A stretch of 50,100 nt of DNA from JAHDBG01 sp963922315 (GTDB lineage: Bacteria; Pseudomonadota; Gammaproteobacteria; Chromatiales; Chromatiaceae). The notes under the pieces are model-generated. The model was given only the letters and a program-made list of their open reading frames with translations. It did no database searches and was not told the DNA's origin. How positions within the stretch are numbered: position 1 is the stretch's first letter; each line of letters opens with the position of its first letter. The stretch spans positions 1 to 50,100 of the forward strand of contig CAWUID010000012.1 of assembly GCA_963922315.1 (NCBI GenBank). The letters run 5' to 3'. The position numbers were made by a program, and so were the translations under genes. Below are positions 16,813-24,839 of the stretch, piece after piece.

Positions 16813-16817
16813 GAGGC

Positions 16818-17453
16818 ATGCATATGAATCATGATAGCACGGTGAATACAGTCTTATTTGTTGTATCAGCGCCTTCCGGGGCAGGCAAGAGCAGTTTATT
16901 GCAGGCGCTGCTGGCGACAGATGACCGTTTGAGTTTGTCTGTTTCCCACACCACCCGTCCGGCGCGGCCGAATGAACAATCAGGCGTTCATTACCACTTT
17001 GTTGATACAGCTATGTTTCAACATCTGCGTCAGCAGGGTCATTTTATAGAAAGTGCTGAAGTCTTCGGGCAACATTATGGCACTTCAAAAGCGGCCTTAC
17101 AGCGCCAGTTACAGGATAGTGACGTCGCGCTGGAAATTGACTGGCAGGGTGCCCGTGCCATCCGCGCCTGCTTTCCGGATGCGATCACTGTTTTTATCGC
17201 ACCACCGAGCCTCGCAGTGCTGCAGAATCGCTTGTTGCAGCGGGCACAGGATGCGCCGCATATTATTCAGCAGCGCATGCAGCAGGCAAGATCTGAACTG
17301 TCACACTACTATGAATATGACTATCTGTTAATTAACGAAGAATTCGATGTTACGTTGCGCGACTTACAGCACATACTGGCTGCAGAACGGCTGCGACTGA
17401 CACGCAGAGGGACGCACCCGACAGCACAACAAGTGTGTCACATGCTCAAGTAG
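16818..17453 (+). CDS. gmk: guanylate kinase
   Basis: The protein is 211 aa (209 aa from the ATG at 16824). The P-loop is SAPSGAGKSSLL, and the GMP-binding residues sit in SVSHTTRPARPNEQSGVHYHFV. It converts GMP and ATP to GDP and ADP. Length and motifs are normal. Its start codon is only 5 bp from the first possible start of the divergent NlpD-like gene, so at least one of the two promoters must lie inside the neighbouring coding sequence. rpoZ, the frequent downstream neighbour, is absent. Confidence 0.96.
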   Translation: MHMNHDSTVNTVLFVVSAPSGAGKSSLLQALLATDDRLSLSVSHTTRPARPNEQSGVHYHFVDTAMFQHLRQQGHFIESAEVFGQHYGTSKAALQRQLQDSDVALEIDWQGARAIRACFPDAITVFIAPPSLAVLQNRLLQRAQDAPHIIQQRMQQARSELSHYYEYDYLLINEEFDVTLRDLQHILAAERLRLTRRGTHPTAQQVCHMLK

Positions 17454-17876
17454 TTGTCCGTGCTGTGATAATAAAGATTTGATTTTATCTTTTTTCCAGG
17501 TATTATTCTCGTTAACTGAGGCTTTCTGTTTCAGCATCCTGGCAGGCAAACCGACGTAACGGAAAAGCATTTTGCGATGTGATAATCCATTGCGTTGCTA
17601 ACTGACTTGTCGGTATAATATGCGCCCATTCCGGTGCAGCCCCTCATAATCCAGACAGCAAGAGGAAGCTTTTAAGAGTTGTACGGTTTACCGTGCGACC
17701 CTCCAAGATTTCTCGCGTGGTGCGGGGTCTGTTATACTGAACAGCAGAGCAAGCTCAAGGCACGGAAAATTCTTGTGGAACGGGATTGCGCCAGATCATG
17801 CAGATACATATCGGCATGATCATCACGTTTTTAACCTAAACCTTTTACGATTGTGAATCAGCAGGAGTTGTTTACG
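17454..17876 (+). promoter_or_regulatory. porin upstream region with two promoters and a leader hairpin
   Basis: This 423-bp stretch has no convincing gene. I see two sigma70-like promoters reading into the porin gene: TTGCGT (17590) 18 bp TATAAT (17614), and TTCTCG (17710) 17 bp TATACT (17733). Between them lies a strong stem-loop at 17676-17703 (GTACGG, loop TTTA, CCGTGC, with GAG/CTC below). The long leader (about 250 nt from the first promoter) is of the kind often used for post-transcriptional control of outer-membrane proteins. The ribosome-binding site is CAGGAG at 17861. It matches no RNA family that I recognise. Confidence 0.5.
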
Positions 17877-18884
17877 ATGAATAAAAAACTGGTTGCGCTA
17901 GCTGTTGCCGCTGCATTTGCCGCGCCGGTAGCTATGGCTCAAATCACCTTATACGGTAAAGTTCACGCCGACCTGCGCATGACCGATGATGGTGATGACG
18001 ATATGTGGAGTATTAACAGCAATACTTCCAAGCTCGGATTTAAAGGCCATACTGATCTGGGTGACGGTATGAAAGCCCTGTTCAAATTTGAAACAACTTA
18101 CAGTGGCTTAGATGCTTCTTCCACTTTGGGTAGCCCACGCAATACTTACATCGGCCTCTCCGGTGCCAAAGGCGCTCTGTTGGTTGGTCGTCACGACACG
18201 CCAGCTAAAATGGCTTTTTACGCTGCTGGTAACGATCACTTGGGCGACTCCATTATTGATTTCAATAAAGTCGATAAAGCAACGGGAGCCGGGTTTACCG
18301 AAAAACGTCAGGCAAACTCTGTTGTTTACATCGCACCAGCCATGTCCGGTTTCAAAGTTGCTGTTGCTGCCATGCCAGGCGAACAGAACGGTGTGACCGA
18401 CGGTGTTAAGGCAAATGATGACAATGGCTTGATTGATAGCTACTCTTTGGGTGTCATGTATAAGGGTAACGGCATCAAAGCTGGTTTTGGCTATGAAAAC
18501 CTTGCGCATGACAATGCACAAGGTCAAGCTAACAACGACACCAAAATGACCCAGCTTGGTGCTAGCTATACCTTTGAAAACATCACAGTGGGTGGTCAGT
18601 ACGAAAACACCAAAAACTATGCCAATGATGCTGACCAGACCAAGCAGGTCATGGGCTTAGCCGTTAAGGCAGGATTTGGTAAGAATGCCGTAATTGCTAA
18701 TTTCAGCAAGCAAGACGTTGAAAATTCTGCTGATAGCTCAAAAGACAGCGAGTCTCAGAATATTGGTGTTGCAGTACAGCACAAAATTAACAAGCGTGCT
18801 AACGTGTATCTTGCCTTTAATAAGCAAGAAACCGATGATATCGACCGCAACAATGTTGCACTGGGTATGATGTATAGCTTCTGA
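17877..18884 (+). CDS. general outer-membrane porin
   Basis: The protein is 335 aa. The start is the ATG giving MNKKLVALAVAAAFAAP; an upstream in-frame start would spoil the signal peptide. Cleavage is expected after VAMA. The mature protein starts QITLYGKVHADLRM, has alternating beta-strand sequence throughout (SKLGFKGHTDLGDGMKALF, SLGVMYKGNGIKAGFGYE) and ends with Phe (GMMYSF), the signal for the BAM complex. It belongs to the Gram-negative porin family of trimeric 16-strand channels and is probably expressed strongly. It stands alone between its own leader and a strong terminator. Confidence 0.9.
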   Translation: MNKKLVALAVAAAFAAPVAMAQITLYGKVHADLRMTDDGDDDMWSINSNTSKLGFKGHTDLGDGMKALFKFETTYSGLDASSTLGSPRNTYIGLSGAKGALLVGRHDTPAKMAFYAAGNDHLGDSIIDFNKVDKATGAGFTEKRQANSVVYIAPAMSGFKVAVAAMPGEQNGVTDGVKANDDNGLIDSYSLGVMYKGNGIKAGFGYENLAHDNAQGQANNDTKMTQLGASYTFENITVGGQYENTKNYANDADQTKQVMGLAVKAGFGKNAVIANFSKQDVENSADSSKDSESQNIGVAVQHKINKRANVYLAFNKQETDDIDRNNVALGMMYSF

Positions 18885-18907
18885 TCACATTAGCTAACTG
18901 AAACCAT

Positions 18908-18938
18908 AAAAAAACGGGGCTTAAAGCCCCGTTTTTTT
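18908..18938. terminator. bidirectional rho-independent terminator
   Basis: A 7-bp GC stem (CGGGGCT / AGCCCCG) with loop TAA is flanked by seven A on the left and seven T on the right, so it works in both directions. It serves the porin gene on the plus strand and argB on the minus strand, which converge here. Confidence 0.95.
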
Positions 18939-18953
18939 ATGCAATTTCTTATG

Positions 18954-19844
18954 TCAGGTGATTAAGGTTCCGATCCCTTTCTGGGTGAACAGCTCAATCA
19001 ACACCGCATGAGGTATCCGCCCGTCAATAATCCGGGCGCTCTTCACGCCAGCACTGACCGCACTAAGTGCACACCCTATCTTGGGTAACATCCCGCCCTG
19101 AATGGTCCCGTCTTCAATCAAATCATTGACTTGCCTGGTATTCAGGCCAGTCAATATCCTGCCTTTTTTATCTAGTAAGCCTTTGGTATTTGTCAATAAA
19201 ATCAGACTTTCCGCACCCAGCACTTCCGCTACTTTGCCAGCTACCAGGTCAGCATTGATATTGTAAGATGTCCCGTTCTGATCGACACCGATCGGTGCAA
19301 TCACCGGGATGAAATCGCCCTGCCGCAGCAGATTGACGACCGAAGCATCAATGCTTTCAACCTCACCAACATGCCCGATATCGATAATTTCGGAGGGTTT
19401 TTGCGCAACTTCTTTCGGGGTCAGTCGCAGTGGGCGCGCATGAATCAAACCGCCATCTTTGCCGCTTAAGCCGACAGCATGCCCCCTGTGTTGATTGATC
19501 AGATGTACAATCTGTTTGTTGACCAGCCCGCCAAGCACCATTTCGACCACATCCATGGTTTCCGCGTCAGTAACACGCATGCCCTGTACAAACTGGCTTT
19601 GTTTTCCCAGCCGTTCAAGCAGTTGACCAATCTGCGGTCCGCCGCCATGTACGACGACTGGGTTAATGCCAACGGTTTTCAGTAGCACCAGATCCCGGGC
19701 AAAACTGGATTTCAGTGTTTCATCTACCATCGCATTACCACCGTACTTAATCACGATGGTCGCGCCACTGAATTGTTGGATATAGGGTAAGGCTTCGCTC
19801 AGAACCTGGGCGACATGATCGGCTTCGGTAAAACTGAGTCCCAT
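18954..19844 (-). CDS. argB: acetylglutamate kinase
   Basis: The protein is 296 aa. It carries out the second step of arginine synthesis, phosphorylating N-acetylglutamate. Amino-acid-kinase motifs seen are VIKYGGNAMVD, VVVHGGGPQIG, SGKDGGLIHARPL and YNINADLVAGKVAEVL. The length fits the family. It is a single gene that ends at a shared terminator with the porin gene and is divergent from ahcY, with about 185 bp between the start codons. Confidence 0.96.
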   Translation of the reverse strand: MGLSFTEADHVAQVLSEALPYIQQFSGATIVIKYGGNAMVDETLKSSFARDLVLLKTVGINPVVVHGGGPQIGQLLERLGKQSQFVQGMRVTDAETMDVVEMVLGGLVNKQIVHLINQHRGHAVGLSGKDGGLIHARPLRLTPKEVAQKPSEIIDIGHVGEVESIDASVVNLLRQGDFIPVIAPIGVDQNGTSYNINADLVAGKVAEVLGAESLILLTNTKGLLDKKGRILTGLNTRQVNDLIEDGTIQGGMLPKIGCALSAVSAGVKSARIIDGRIPHAVLIELFTQKGIGTLIT

Positions 19845-19869
19845 AACAGCAGGCTTCCTTTGGTTAGAA

Positions 19870-19898
19870 TTGCGTTTGTTTGCAGGTCATCGTAGAAT
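19870..19898 (+). promoter_or_regulatory. predicted sigma70 promoter of the ahcY riboswitch transcript
   Basis: A -35-like TTGCGT (19870-19875) is separated by exactly 17 bp from a -10-like TAGAAT (19893-19898). Transcription would begin near 19905, a few bases before the SAH riboswitch, which fits the expected short lead-in. Confidence 0.6.
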
Positions 19899-19914
19899 AT
19901 TCAAAGAATAGCAG

Positions 19915-20005
19915 AGCCGAGGAGTGCTGCGACCTGATGGTTTATCATCGGGCCAGGCTCGGTCAGCTGCTCAGGGTATCTGCCCTTATGTAAAACGGCA
20001 CTCAC
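19915..20005 (+). promoter_or_regulatory. SAH riboswitch
   Basis: The sequence has all parts of the S-adenosylhomocysteine riboswitch. CCGAGGAGTGCTGCGACC (19917-19934) is followed by a variable hairpin (GATGG..ATC) and GGCCAGGCTCGG, where GAGCC/CCGAG pairs with GGCTCGG. The segment GAGTGC (from 19922) can pair with GCACTC downstream (19998-20003) to form the pseudoknot typical of this class. This RNA senses S-adenosylhomocysteine and turns expression on when it builds up. It sits 24 nt before ahcY, whose product removes that metabolite, and metF follows. Secondary structure was read by eye. Confidence 0.9.
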
Positions 20006-20028
20006 TCATTGTAACAGGAAGATAAACC

Positions 20029-21435
20029 ATGAGTGAGTTTACCGATTATAAGGTAGCTGATATTCAATTGGCTGAGTTTGGCCACAAAGAGATTGCGATT
20101 GCTGAGACCGAAATGCCAGGTCTGATGGCGCTGCGGGAAAAATATGGCGCCAGTAAGCCATTGCGTGGTGCACGTATTACCGGGTCTTTACATATGACCA
20201 TCCAGACTGCGGTACTGATTGATACGCTGGTAGCGTTGGGCGCTGAGGTACGTTGGTGCTCATGCAACATCTTTTCAACGCAGGATCATGCTGCTGCTGC
20301 CATGGCAGACAAAGGCATTCCGGTATACGCCTGGAAAGGTGAGTCTCTGGCAGAATATTGGTGGTGCACTGAACAAGTGCTGAACTGGCCGGATGGTCAG
20401 GGGCCCAATATGATTCTGGATGATGGTGGTGATGCTACTTTGTTGATACATAAGGGTGTCGCTTGTGAAAAAGATGGCCGTGTGCCAGATGTCAGCACTG
20501 CAGAAAACGAAGAAGAAGCGGTCATTCTGGAGGTTCTGCAGCGTAATCTGGCAGCAGATAATGGCAAATGGCAACGTCTGGCGGCGAACATCCAAGGCGT
20601 GACGGAAGAAACCACGACCGGTGTGCACCGGCTATATGAAATGGTGAAGGCGGGAGATTTATTGTTCCCGGCGATGAATGTGAACGATTCGGTCACCAAG
20701 TCTAAATTCGATAATCTGTATGGCTGCCGCGAATCTCTGGTAGATAGCATTAAACGTGCAACTGACGTGATGATTGCTGGCAAGATTGCAGTAGTATGCG
20801 GATATGGTGATGTGGGTAAAGGTTCCGCACAGTCGCTGCGTAGCCTGAGCGCGAATGTCTGGATCACTGAAATTGATCCGATCTGTGCGTTGCAAGCAGC
20901 AATGGAAGGCTATCGTGTAGTCACTCTGGAAGAAGCGGTTGCCGTTGCTGATATCTTTGTGACCACGACTGGTAATCGTGACATCATTACTCATGATCAC
21001 ATGGTCGCGATGAAAGACCAGGCGATTGTGTGCAATATCGGCCACTTTGATAACGAAATTCAGGTCGATTCTCTGAGGCAATATGAGTGGGTCAATATCA
21101 AGCCACAGGTGGATCAGATTATCTTCCCTGACGGCCATCGGATTACCCTGTTAGCAGAAGGGCGGCTGGTGAATCTGGGTTGTGCGACCGGACATCCGAG
21201 CTTTGTGATGTCAAACTCATTTACTAATCAGGTACTCGCTCAGATTGAATTATTCACGAAAGGTGATGAATATCCGATTGGCGTGTATGTATTGCCAAAA
21301 AAACTGGATGAAGAGGTAGCATTGCTGCATCTTTCGAAGATTGATGTACGGCTGACAAAATTGACTCAGCACCAAGCAGACTATATTGGCGTGCCGGTGG
21401 AAGGGCCATACAAGCCTGAACATTATCGCTACTGA
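20029..21435 (+). CDS. ahcY: adenosylhomocysteinase
   Basis: The protein is 468 aa, the long bacterial form. It splits S-adenosylhomocysteine into adenosine and homocysteine using bound NAD. Motifs seen are TGSLHMTIQTAVLIDTL, NVNDSVTKSKFDNLYG with the catalytic Lys, the NAD-binding GYGDVGKGSAQSLR, CNIGHFDNEI, and a C-terminus ending KPEHYRY that contributes to NAD binding. The ribosome-binding site is AGGAAG. It is controlled by the SAH riboswitch directly upstream, and metF lies 116 bp downstream, so the two genes recycle methyl groups together. Confidence 0.97.
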   Translation: MSEFTDYKVADIQLAEFGHKEIAIAETEMPGLMALREKYGASKPLRGARITGSLHMTIQTAVLIDTLVALGAEVRWCSCNIFSTQDHAAAAMADKGIPVYAWKGESLAEYWWCTEQVLNWPDGQGPNMILDDGGDATLLIHKGVACEKDGRVPDVSTAENEEEAVILEVLQRNLAADNGKWQRLAANIQGVTEETTTGVHRLYEMVKAGDLLFPAMNVNDSVTKSKFDNLYGCRESLVDSIKRATDVMIAGKIAVVCGYGDVGKGSAQSLRSLSANVWITEIDPICALQAAMEGYRVVTLEEAVAVADIFVTTTGNRDIITHDHMVAMKDQAIVCNIGHFDNEIQVDSLRQYEWVNIKPQVDQIIFPDGHRITLLAEGRLVNLGCATGHPSFVMSNSFTNQVLAQIELFTKGDEYPIGVYVLPKKLDEEVALLHLSKIDVRLTKLTQHQADYIGVPVEGPYKPEHYRY

Positions 21436-21461
21436 TTCAATCGCGTTCTGAGACCTTTTCT

Positions 21462-21487
21462 CGGGCATCCCTGCAAAGGGATGCCCG
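21462..21487 (+). terminator. 11-bp hairpin with GCAA tetraloop after ahcY
   Basis: A perfect stem CGGGCATCCCT / AGGGATGCCCG closes on a GCAA (GNRA-type) loop. There is no T-run directly after it, so it may stop transcription weakly, protect the ahcY 3-prime end, or lower metF expression relative to ahcY. Confidence 0.65.
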
Positions 21488-21530
21488 TTCACCCAATATA
21501 CCTCCCTTATCTTTTATTAGGGACGGTGAA
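21488..21530 (+). promoter_or_regulatory. second imperfect hairpin before metF
   Basis: TTCACC (21488) pairs with GGTGAA (21525-21530), and inside it CTCCCT pairs with AGGGA. A TAATTTTT tract follows the stem, so this could be an intrinsic terminator or attenuator just before metF. The metF start lies 21 bases beyond it, leaving little room for a separate promoter between the two. Confidence 0.45.
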
Positions 21531-21551
21531 TAATTTTTGGGCATACCCGTT

Positions 21552-22388
21552 ATGACTCAACAAATCACCATCAGCTGCGAGCTGTTTCCACCTAAAAACG
21601 CCAGCGGTATGCAAAAAATGCAATCCGCTATTACTGCATTGCAAAGCCGGCGTCCGGCCTATTTTTCCTGTACTTATGGTGCGGGAGGTTCTACCCGGGA
21701 TAATACGTTCACCACGGTTGACTGGTTGCTGAATCAATCGCTTGAGGTGGCACCTCATCTGACCTGTATTGCAAACACTCAGGAAGATACACTACGTATT
21801 CTGCGCCGTTATCAGGCACAGGGTATTCGTCGGATTGTTGCATTGCGTGGCGATCGTCCGGCAGATAGCCTGCCTGTAGCACGTGAGTTGGTCTATGCTG
21901 ACGAGTTAGTCAGTTTGATTCGTGCGCACTTTGCCGATCACTTTTATATCGAAGTTGCCGCTTATCCGGAAATGCACCCGGAATCAGCGCATCTGGCTGA
22001 AGACTTAGACCATTTTCAGCGTAAGGTTGAAGCAGGGGCAGATGGTGCGATTACGCAATATTTTTATAGTGTTGCCGCATATACAAATTTTCTGGAAGCT
22101 TGTGCGAAACGCTGTATTACGGTGCCGATTGTCCCCGGCATTATGCCGATTGTGAATTATGCCAGCCTGCAACGTTTTTCAGAACGATGTGGTGCAGAGC
22201 TGCCGCGCTGGCTATGCCGCCAATTGGATAGTTATGGCGACGATCAGGCCAGTATTCAGGCTTTCGGGGCTGACTTTGTTGCACAATTCTGCACCCAATT
22301 GCTGGCTGCAGGAGCGCCTGGCTTGCACTTTTATACGTTGAACCAGGCAGCACCAACTTTGGCGGTCTGGGATCGGTTAGCTGTCTGA
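21552..22388 (+). CDS. metF: 5,10-methylenetetrahydrofolate reductase
   Basis: The protein is 278 aa from the ATG giving MTQQITISCELFPPK; a TTG 15 bases earlier is less likely. MetF uses FAD and NADH to make 5-methyltetrahydrofolate for methionine synthesis. Motifs seen are the catalytic Glu in ISCELFPPK, FSCTYGAGGSTRDNT, IVALRGDRP and VPIVPGIMPI. The family call is firm. It follows ahcY in the same direction, so homocysteine released by ahcY can be remethylated with the product of metF. Two hairpins separate the genes, so expression may be uneven. Confidence 0.95.
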   Translation: MTQQITISCELFPPKNASGMQKMQSAITALQSRRPAYFSCTYGAGGSTRDNTFTTVDWLLNQSLEVAPHLTCIANTQEDTLRILRRYQAQGIRRIVALRGDRPADSLPVARELVYADELVSLIRAHFADHFYIEVAAYPEMHPESAHLAEDLDHFQRKVEAGADGAITQYFYSVAAYTNFLEACAKRCITVPIVPGIMPIVNYASLQRFSERCGAELPRWLCRQLDSYGDDQASIQAFGADFVAQFCTQLLAAGAPGLHFYTLNQAAPTLAVWDRLAV

Positions 22389-22428
22389 ATAGCCAATAAT
22401 CTGGCATACAAAGCGTAATAGGGTAGTG

Positions 22429-23289
22429 ATGGATACGATTGTTCAGATAGCCGCCTTGCGTGAGCGATTAGCTGTGTGTCGGCAGCAGCGCATTGCGCTA
22501 GTGCCGACCATGGGCAATCTGCATGCTGGTCATCTGGCGCTGGTGGCGCAGGCGCGGCGTATAGCAGATATTGTTGTGGTGAGCATCTTTGTGAATCCAC
22601 TGCAATTTGGCGAAAATGAAGACCTGGCGCAATATCCGCGCACTTTGTCAGCAGACCGGGCGGCACTGGCTGCCGCCGGGGTGGATCTGTTGTTTACACC
22701 GGGTGTGGCTGAGTTGTGCCCGCGACCCCTCGCAGAACAGACTCAGGTGCTGGTACCTGGTATCAGCGACCAGTTTTGTGGTGCGTCGCGTCCGGGCCAT
22801 TTTGCCGGGGTAGCGACGGTGGTGTGCAAGTTGCTGAATATTGTGCAGCCGGATATCGCGCTGTTTGGTCGCAAAGATTATCAGCAGTTGCATATTATCC
22901 GGCAGATGGTGGCTGATCTTGCCTTGTCGGTACAGATTCAGTCAGTGCCGACAGTGCGTGAGCCGGACGGTCTGGCACTTAGTTCGCGTAATCAGTATCT
23001 GTCGCCGGCTGAACGGGTGATGGCGCCACGGTTATATCAGCAGTTGCAGCACGCGGCAGAGCAGGTTGGTCAGGTACCAGTGTCCTGGTTGACAGCCGAT
23101 CTGGCAGAACAACTGAATGCTGCCGGTTTCCGTACGGATTATGTTCATCTGGTGGATGCCGATAGTTTGGGCCTGTTGCAGTCCGGCAGCAAACGTGCAG
23201 TGATTCTGGTGGCGGCCTGGCTGGGCCGGACGCGATTGATTGATAATGTGGTGGTATCTTTATCCCCTTCGCAATCTGAGGAAGATTGA
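22429..23289 (+). CDS. panC: pantothenate synthetase
   Basis: The protein is 286 aa. The start is ATG 22429; a GTG directly before it is less likely. It joins pantoate and beta-alanine using ATP in coenzyme A synthesis. Motifs are VPTMGNLHAGHLALV with the HIGH-like HAGH, SIFVNPLQFG, RPGHFAGVATVV, LFGRKDYQQL and LALSSRNQYL with the KMSKS-like loop. panB and panD are not next to it. The TGA stop shares its last base with the purB ATG (TGATG), so the two are translationally coupled. Confidence 0.96.
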   Translation: MDTIVQIAALRERLAVCRQQRIALVPTMGNLHAGHLALVAQARRIADIVVVSIFVNPLQFGENEDLAQYPRTLSADRAALAAAGVDLLFTPGVAELCPRPLAEQTQVLVPGISDQFCGASRPGHFAGVATVVCKLLNIVQPDIALFGRKDYQQLHIIRQMVADLALSVQIQSVPTVREPDGLALSSRNQYLSPAERVMAPRLYQQLQHAAEQVGQVPVSWLTADLAEQLNAAGFRTDYVHLVDADSLGLLQSGSKRAVILVAAWLGRTRLIDNVVVSLSPSQSEED

Positions 23290-24656
23290 TGGCATGCAGT
23301 GAGTTAACGGCGGTGACGCCGATAGATGGCCGTTATGCGCAACAAACGCAGGCATTGCGTGCCATTTTCAGTGAGTATGGTTTGATCAGGCGTCGGGTAC
23401 TGGTTGAGGTGCGTTGGTTGGAGACGTTGGCGCAATCGTCGCTGATTGATGAGGTGTCTGCTTTGTCACCTGCGGCACAAGCTGTGCTGGATAATCTGGT
23501 GTCAGGCTTTGATGAGCAGCAGGCACAGCGGGTGAAGGCGATTGAATCAACCACCCGGCATGATGTGAAGGCAATTGAGTATTATCTGAAAGAAGTGCTT
23601 GGTACCTGCGCTGAACTGGCGCCGGTGGTCGAGTTTGTGCATTTTGCCTGTACCTCAGAAGACATCAATAATCTGGCGCATGGACTGATGTTACAGGCCG
23701 GGCGGGATGAGGTGCTGTTACCGCTGGTCACGCAGGTGATTGATAAGTTGCGCGAAATGGCGCACGAGCAGGCGCTTCAGAGCATGTTATCGCGCACTCA
23801 TGGCCAAACGGCGACACCAACCACGCTGGGCAAGGAGCTGGCGAATGTGGTGGCTCGTCTGGATCGGCAGTTGCAGCAGATCAGTTCGGTGCCATTGCTG
23901 GGCAAAATGAATGGTGCAGTAGGCAACTATAACGCACACAGCATCGCCTTTCCGGATGTGCACTGGCCGAATTTGTGTACTGCATTTGTTGAATCGCTGG
24001 GCCTGGTGCCCAATCCGTACACCACCCAGATTGAACCGCATGACTACATGGCTGAGCTGTTTGATGCCTTGGCGCGGTGTAATCAGGTTCTGCTGGATTT
24101 TTGTCGGGATGTCTGGAGCTATATTTCTATCGGTTATTTTGTGCAGAAGACGGTGGCTGGTGAGATTGGTTCTTCCACCATGCCGCATAAGGTGAATCCG
24201 ATAGATTTTGAAAATGCGGAAGGGAACCTGGGTCTGGCGAATGCAATCTTCGGCCATTTATCTAGCAAGCTGCCGGTATCCCGCTGGCAACGCGATCTGA
24301 CTGATTCGACGGTATTGCGCAATATGGGAGTCGGCTTTGCCTATACTTGCATTGCGTTGCACTCGATTCTGCGCGGACTGGATAAGTTGGAGGTGAATGA
24401 AGTGAAGATAATGGAGGACTTGCACCTGAGTTGGGAAGTGCTGGCGGAGCCGATTCAGACAGTAATGCGGCGTTATGGTGTGCCGGAAGCGTATGAAAAG
24501 CTGAAAGCACTGACCCGGGGGAAACAGATTGAACAGCCGCAGGTCGAGGCGTTTATTCAGTCGCTGGAGATTCCGCAAGAAGCAAAGCAGCGTTTGCTGG
24601 AGCTCACGCCAGATCGCTACTTGGGATGCGCTGCTTCACTGGCTGAACAGGTATAA
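23289..24656 (+). CDS. purB: adenylosuccinate lyase
   Basis: The protein is 455 aa. It catalyses two fumarate-releasing steps in purine synthesis. The fumarase/aspartase superfamily signature GSSTMPHKVNPIDFE is present with the flexible catalytic loop, along with TSEDINNLAHGLML and SRTHGQTATPTTLGKE holding the catalytic His. The length matches the E. coli-type enzyme. It starts on the last base of the panC stop. A roughly 180-bp gap with a repeat element separates it from gyrA. Confidence 0.97.
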   Translation: MACSELTAVTPIDGRYAQQTQALRAIFSEYGLIRRRVLVEVRWLETLAQSSLIDEVSALSPAAQAVLDNLVSGFDEQQAQRVKAIESTTRHDVKAIEYYLKEVLGTCAELAPVVEFVHFACTSEDINNLAHGLMLQAGRDEVLLPLVTQVIDKLREMAHEQALQSMLSRTHGQTATPTTLGKELANVVARLDRQLQQISSVPLLGKMNGAVGNYNAHSIAFPDVHWPNLCTAFVESLGLVPNPYTTQIEPHDYMAELFDALARCNQVLLDFCRDVWSYISIGYFVQKTVAGEIGSSTMPHKVNPIDFENAEGNLGLANAIFGHLSSKLPVSRWQRDLTDSTVLRNMGVGFAYTCIALHSILRGLDKLEVNEVKIMEDLHLSWEVLAEPIQTVMRRYGVPEAYEKLKALTRGKQIEQPQVEAFIQSLEIPQEAKQRLLELTPDRYLGCAASLAEQV

Positions 24657-24662
24657 GAACAT

Positions 24663-24755
24663 CTCTGAAAATTACTGCGTTGCAAAATGCTCATATGCGA
24701 CTTACACACGGCGCTTTTTCGCCTCGTTTTTGTTGCGCTCGCGACGTTTTCAGAG
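24663..24755. repeat. small inverted-repeat-bounded intergenic element
   Basis: CTCTGAAAA (24663-24671) and TTTTCAGAG (24747-24755) are a perfect 9-bp inverted pair bounding 93 bp that codes for nothing I can see. The inner sequence has several GCG-rich and T-rich blocks. A further small hairpin, ACCTG-TAAG-CAGGT, follows directly. The whole looks like a dispersed intergenic repeat or a miniature element between purB and gyrA. Whether it recurs elsewhere in the genome cannot be seen here. Confidence 0.45.
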
Positions 24756-24839
24756 GTACCTGTAAGCAGGTTGTGTTAAAATAAAAAGTTTAGTTCTGTA
24801 GCCCGAAAAACTGCGTAATACGCGCATGAGACTCAGCTT

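Noticed and set aside
17460..17500. AT-rich stem-loop after gmk as a terminator
   Set aside because: The stem is short and weak (ATAAA/TTTAT), so I did not list it as a supported terminator, although a T-run follows.
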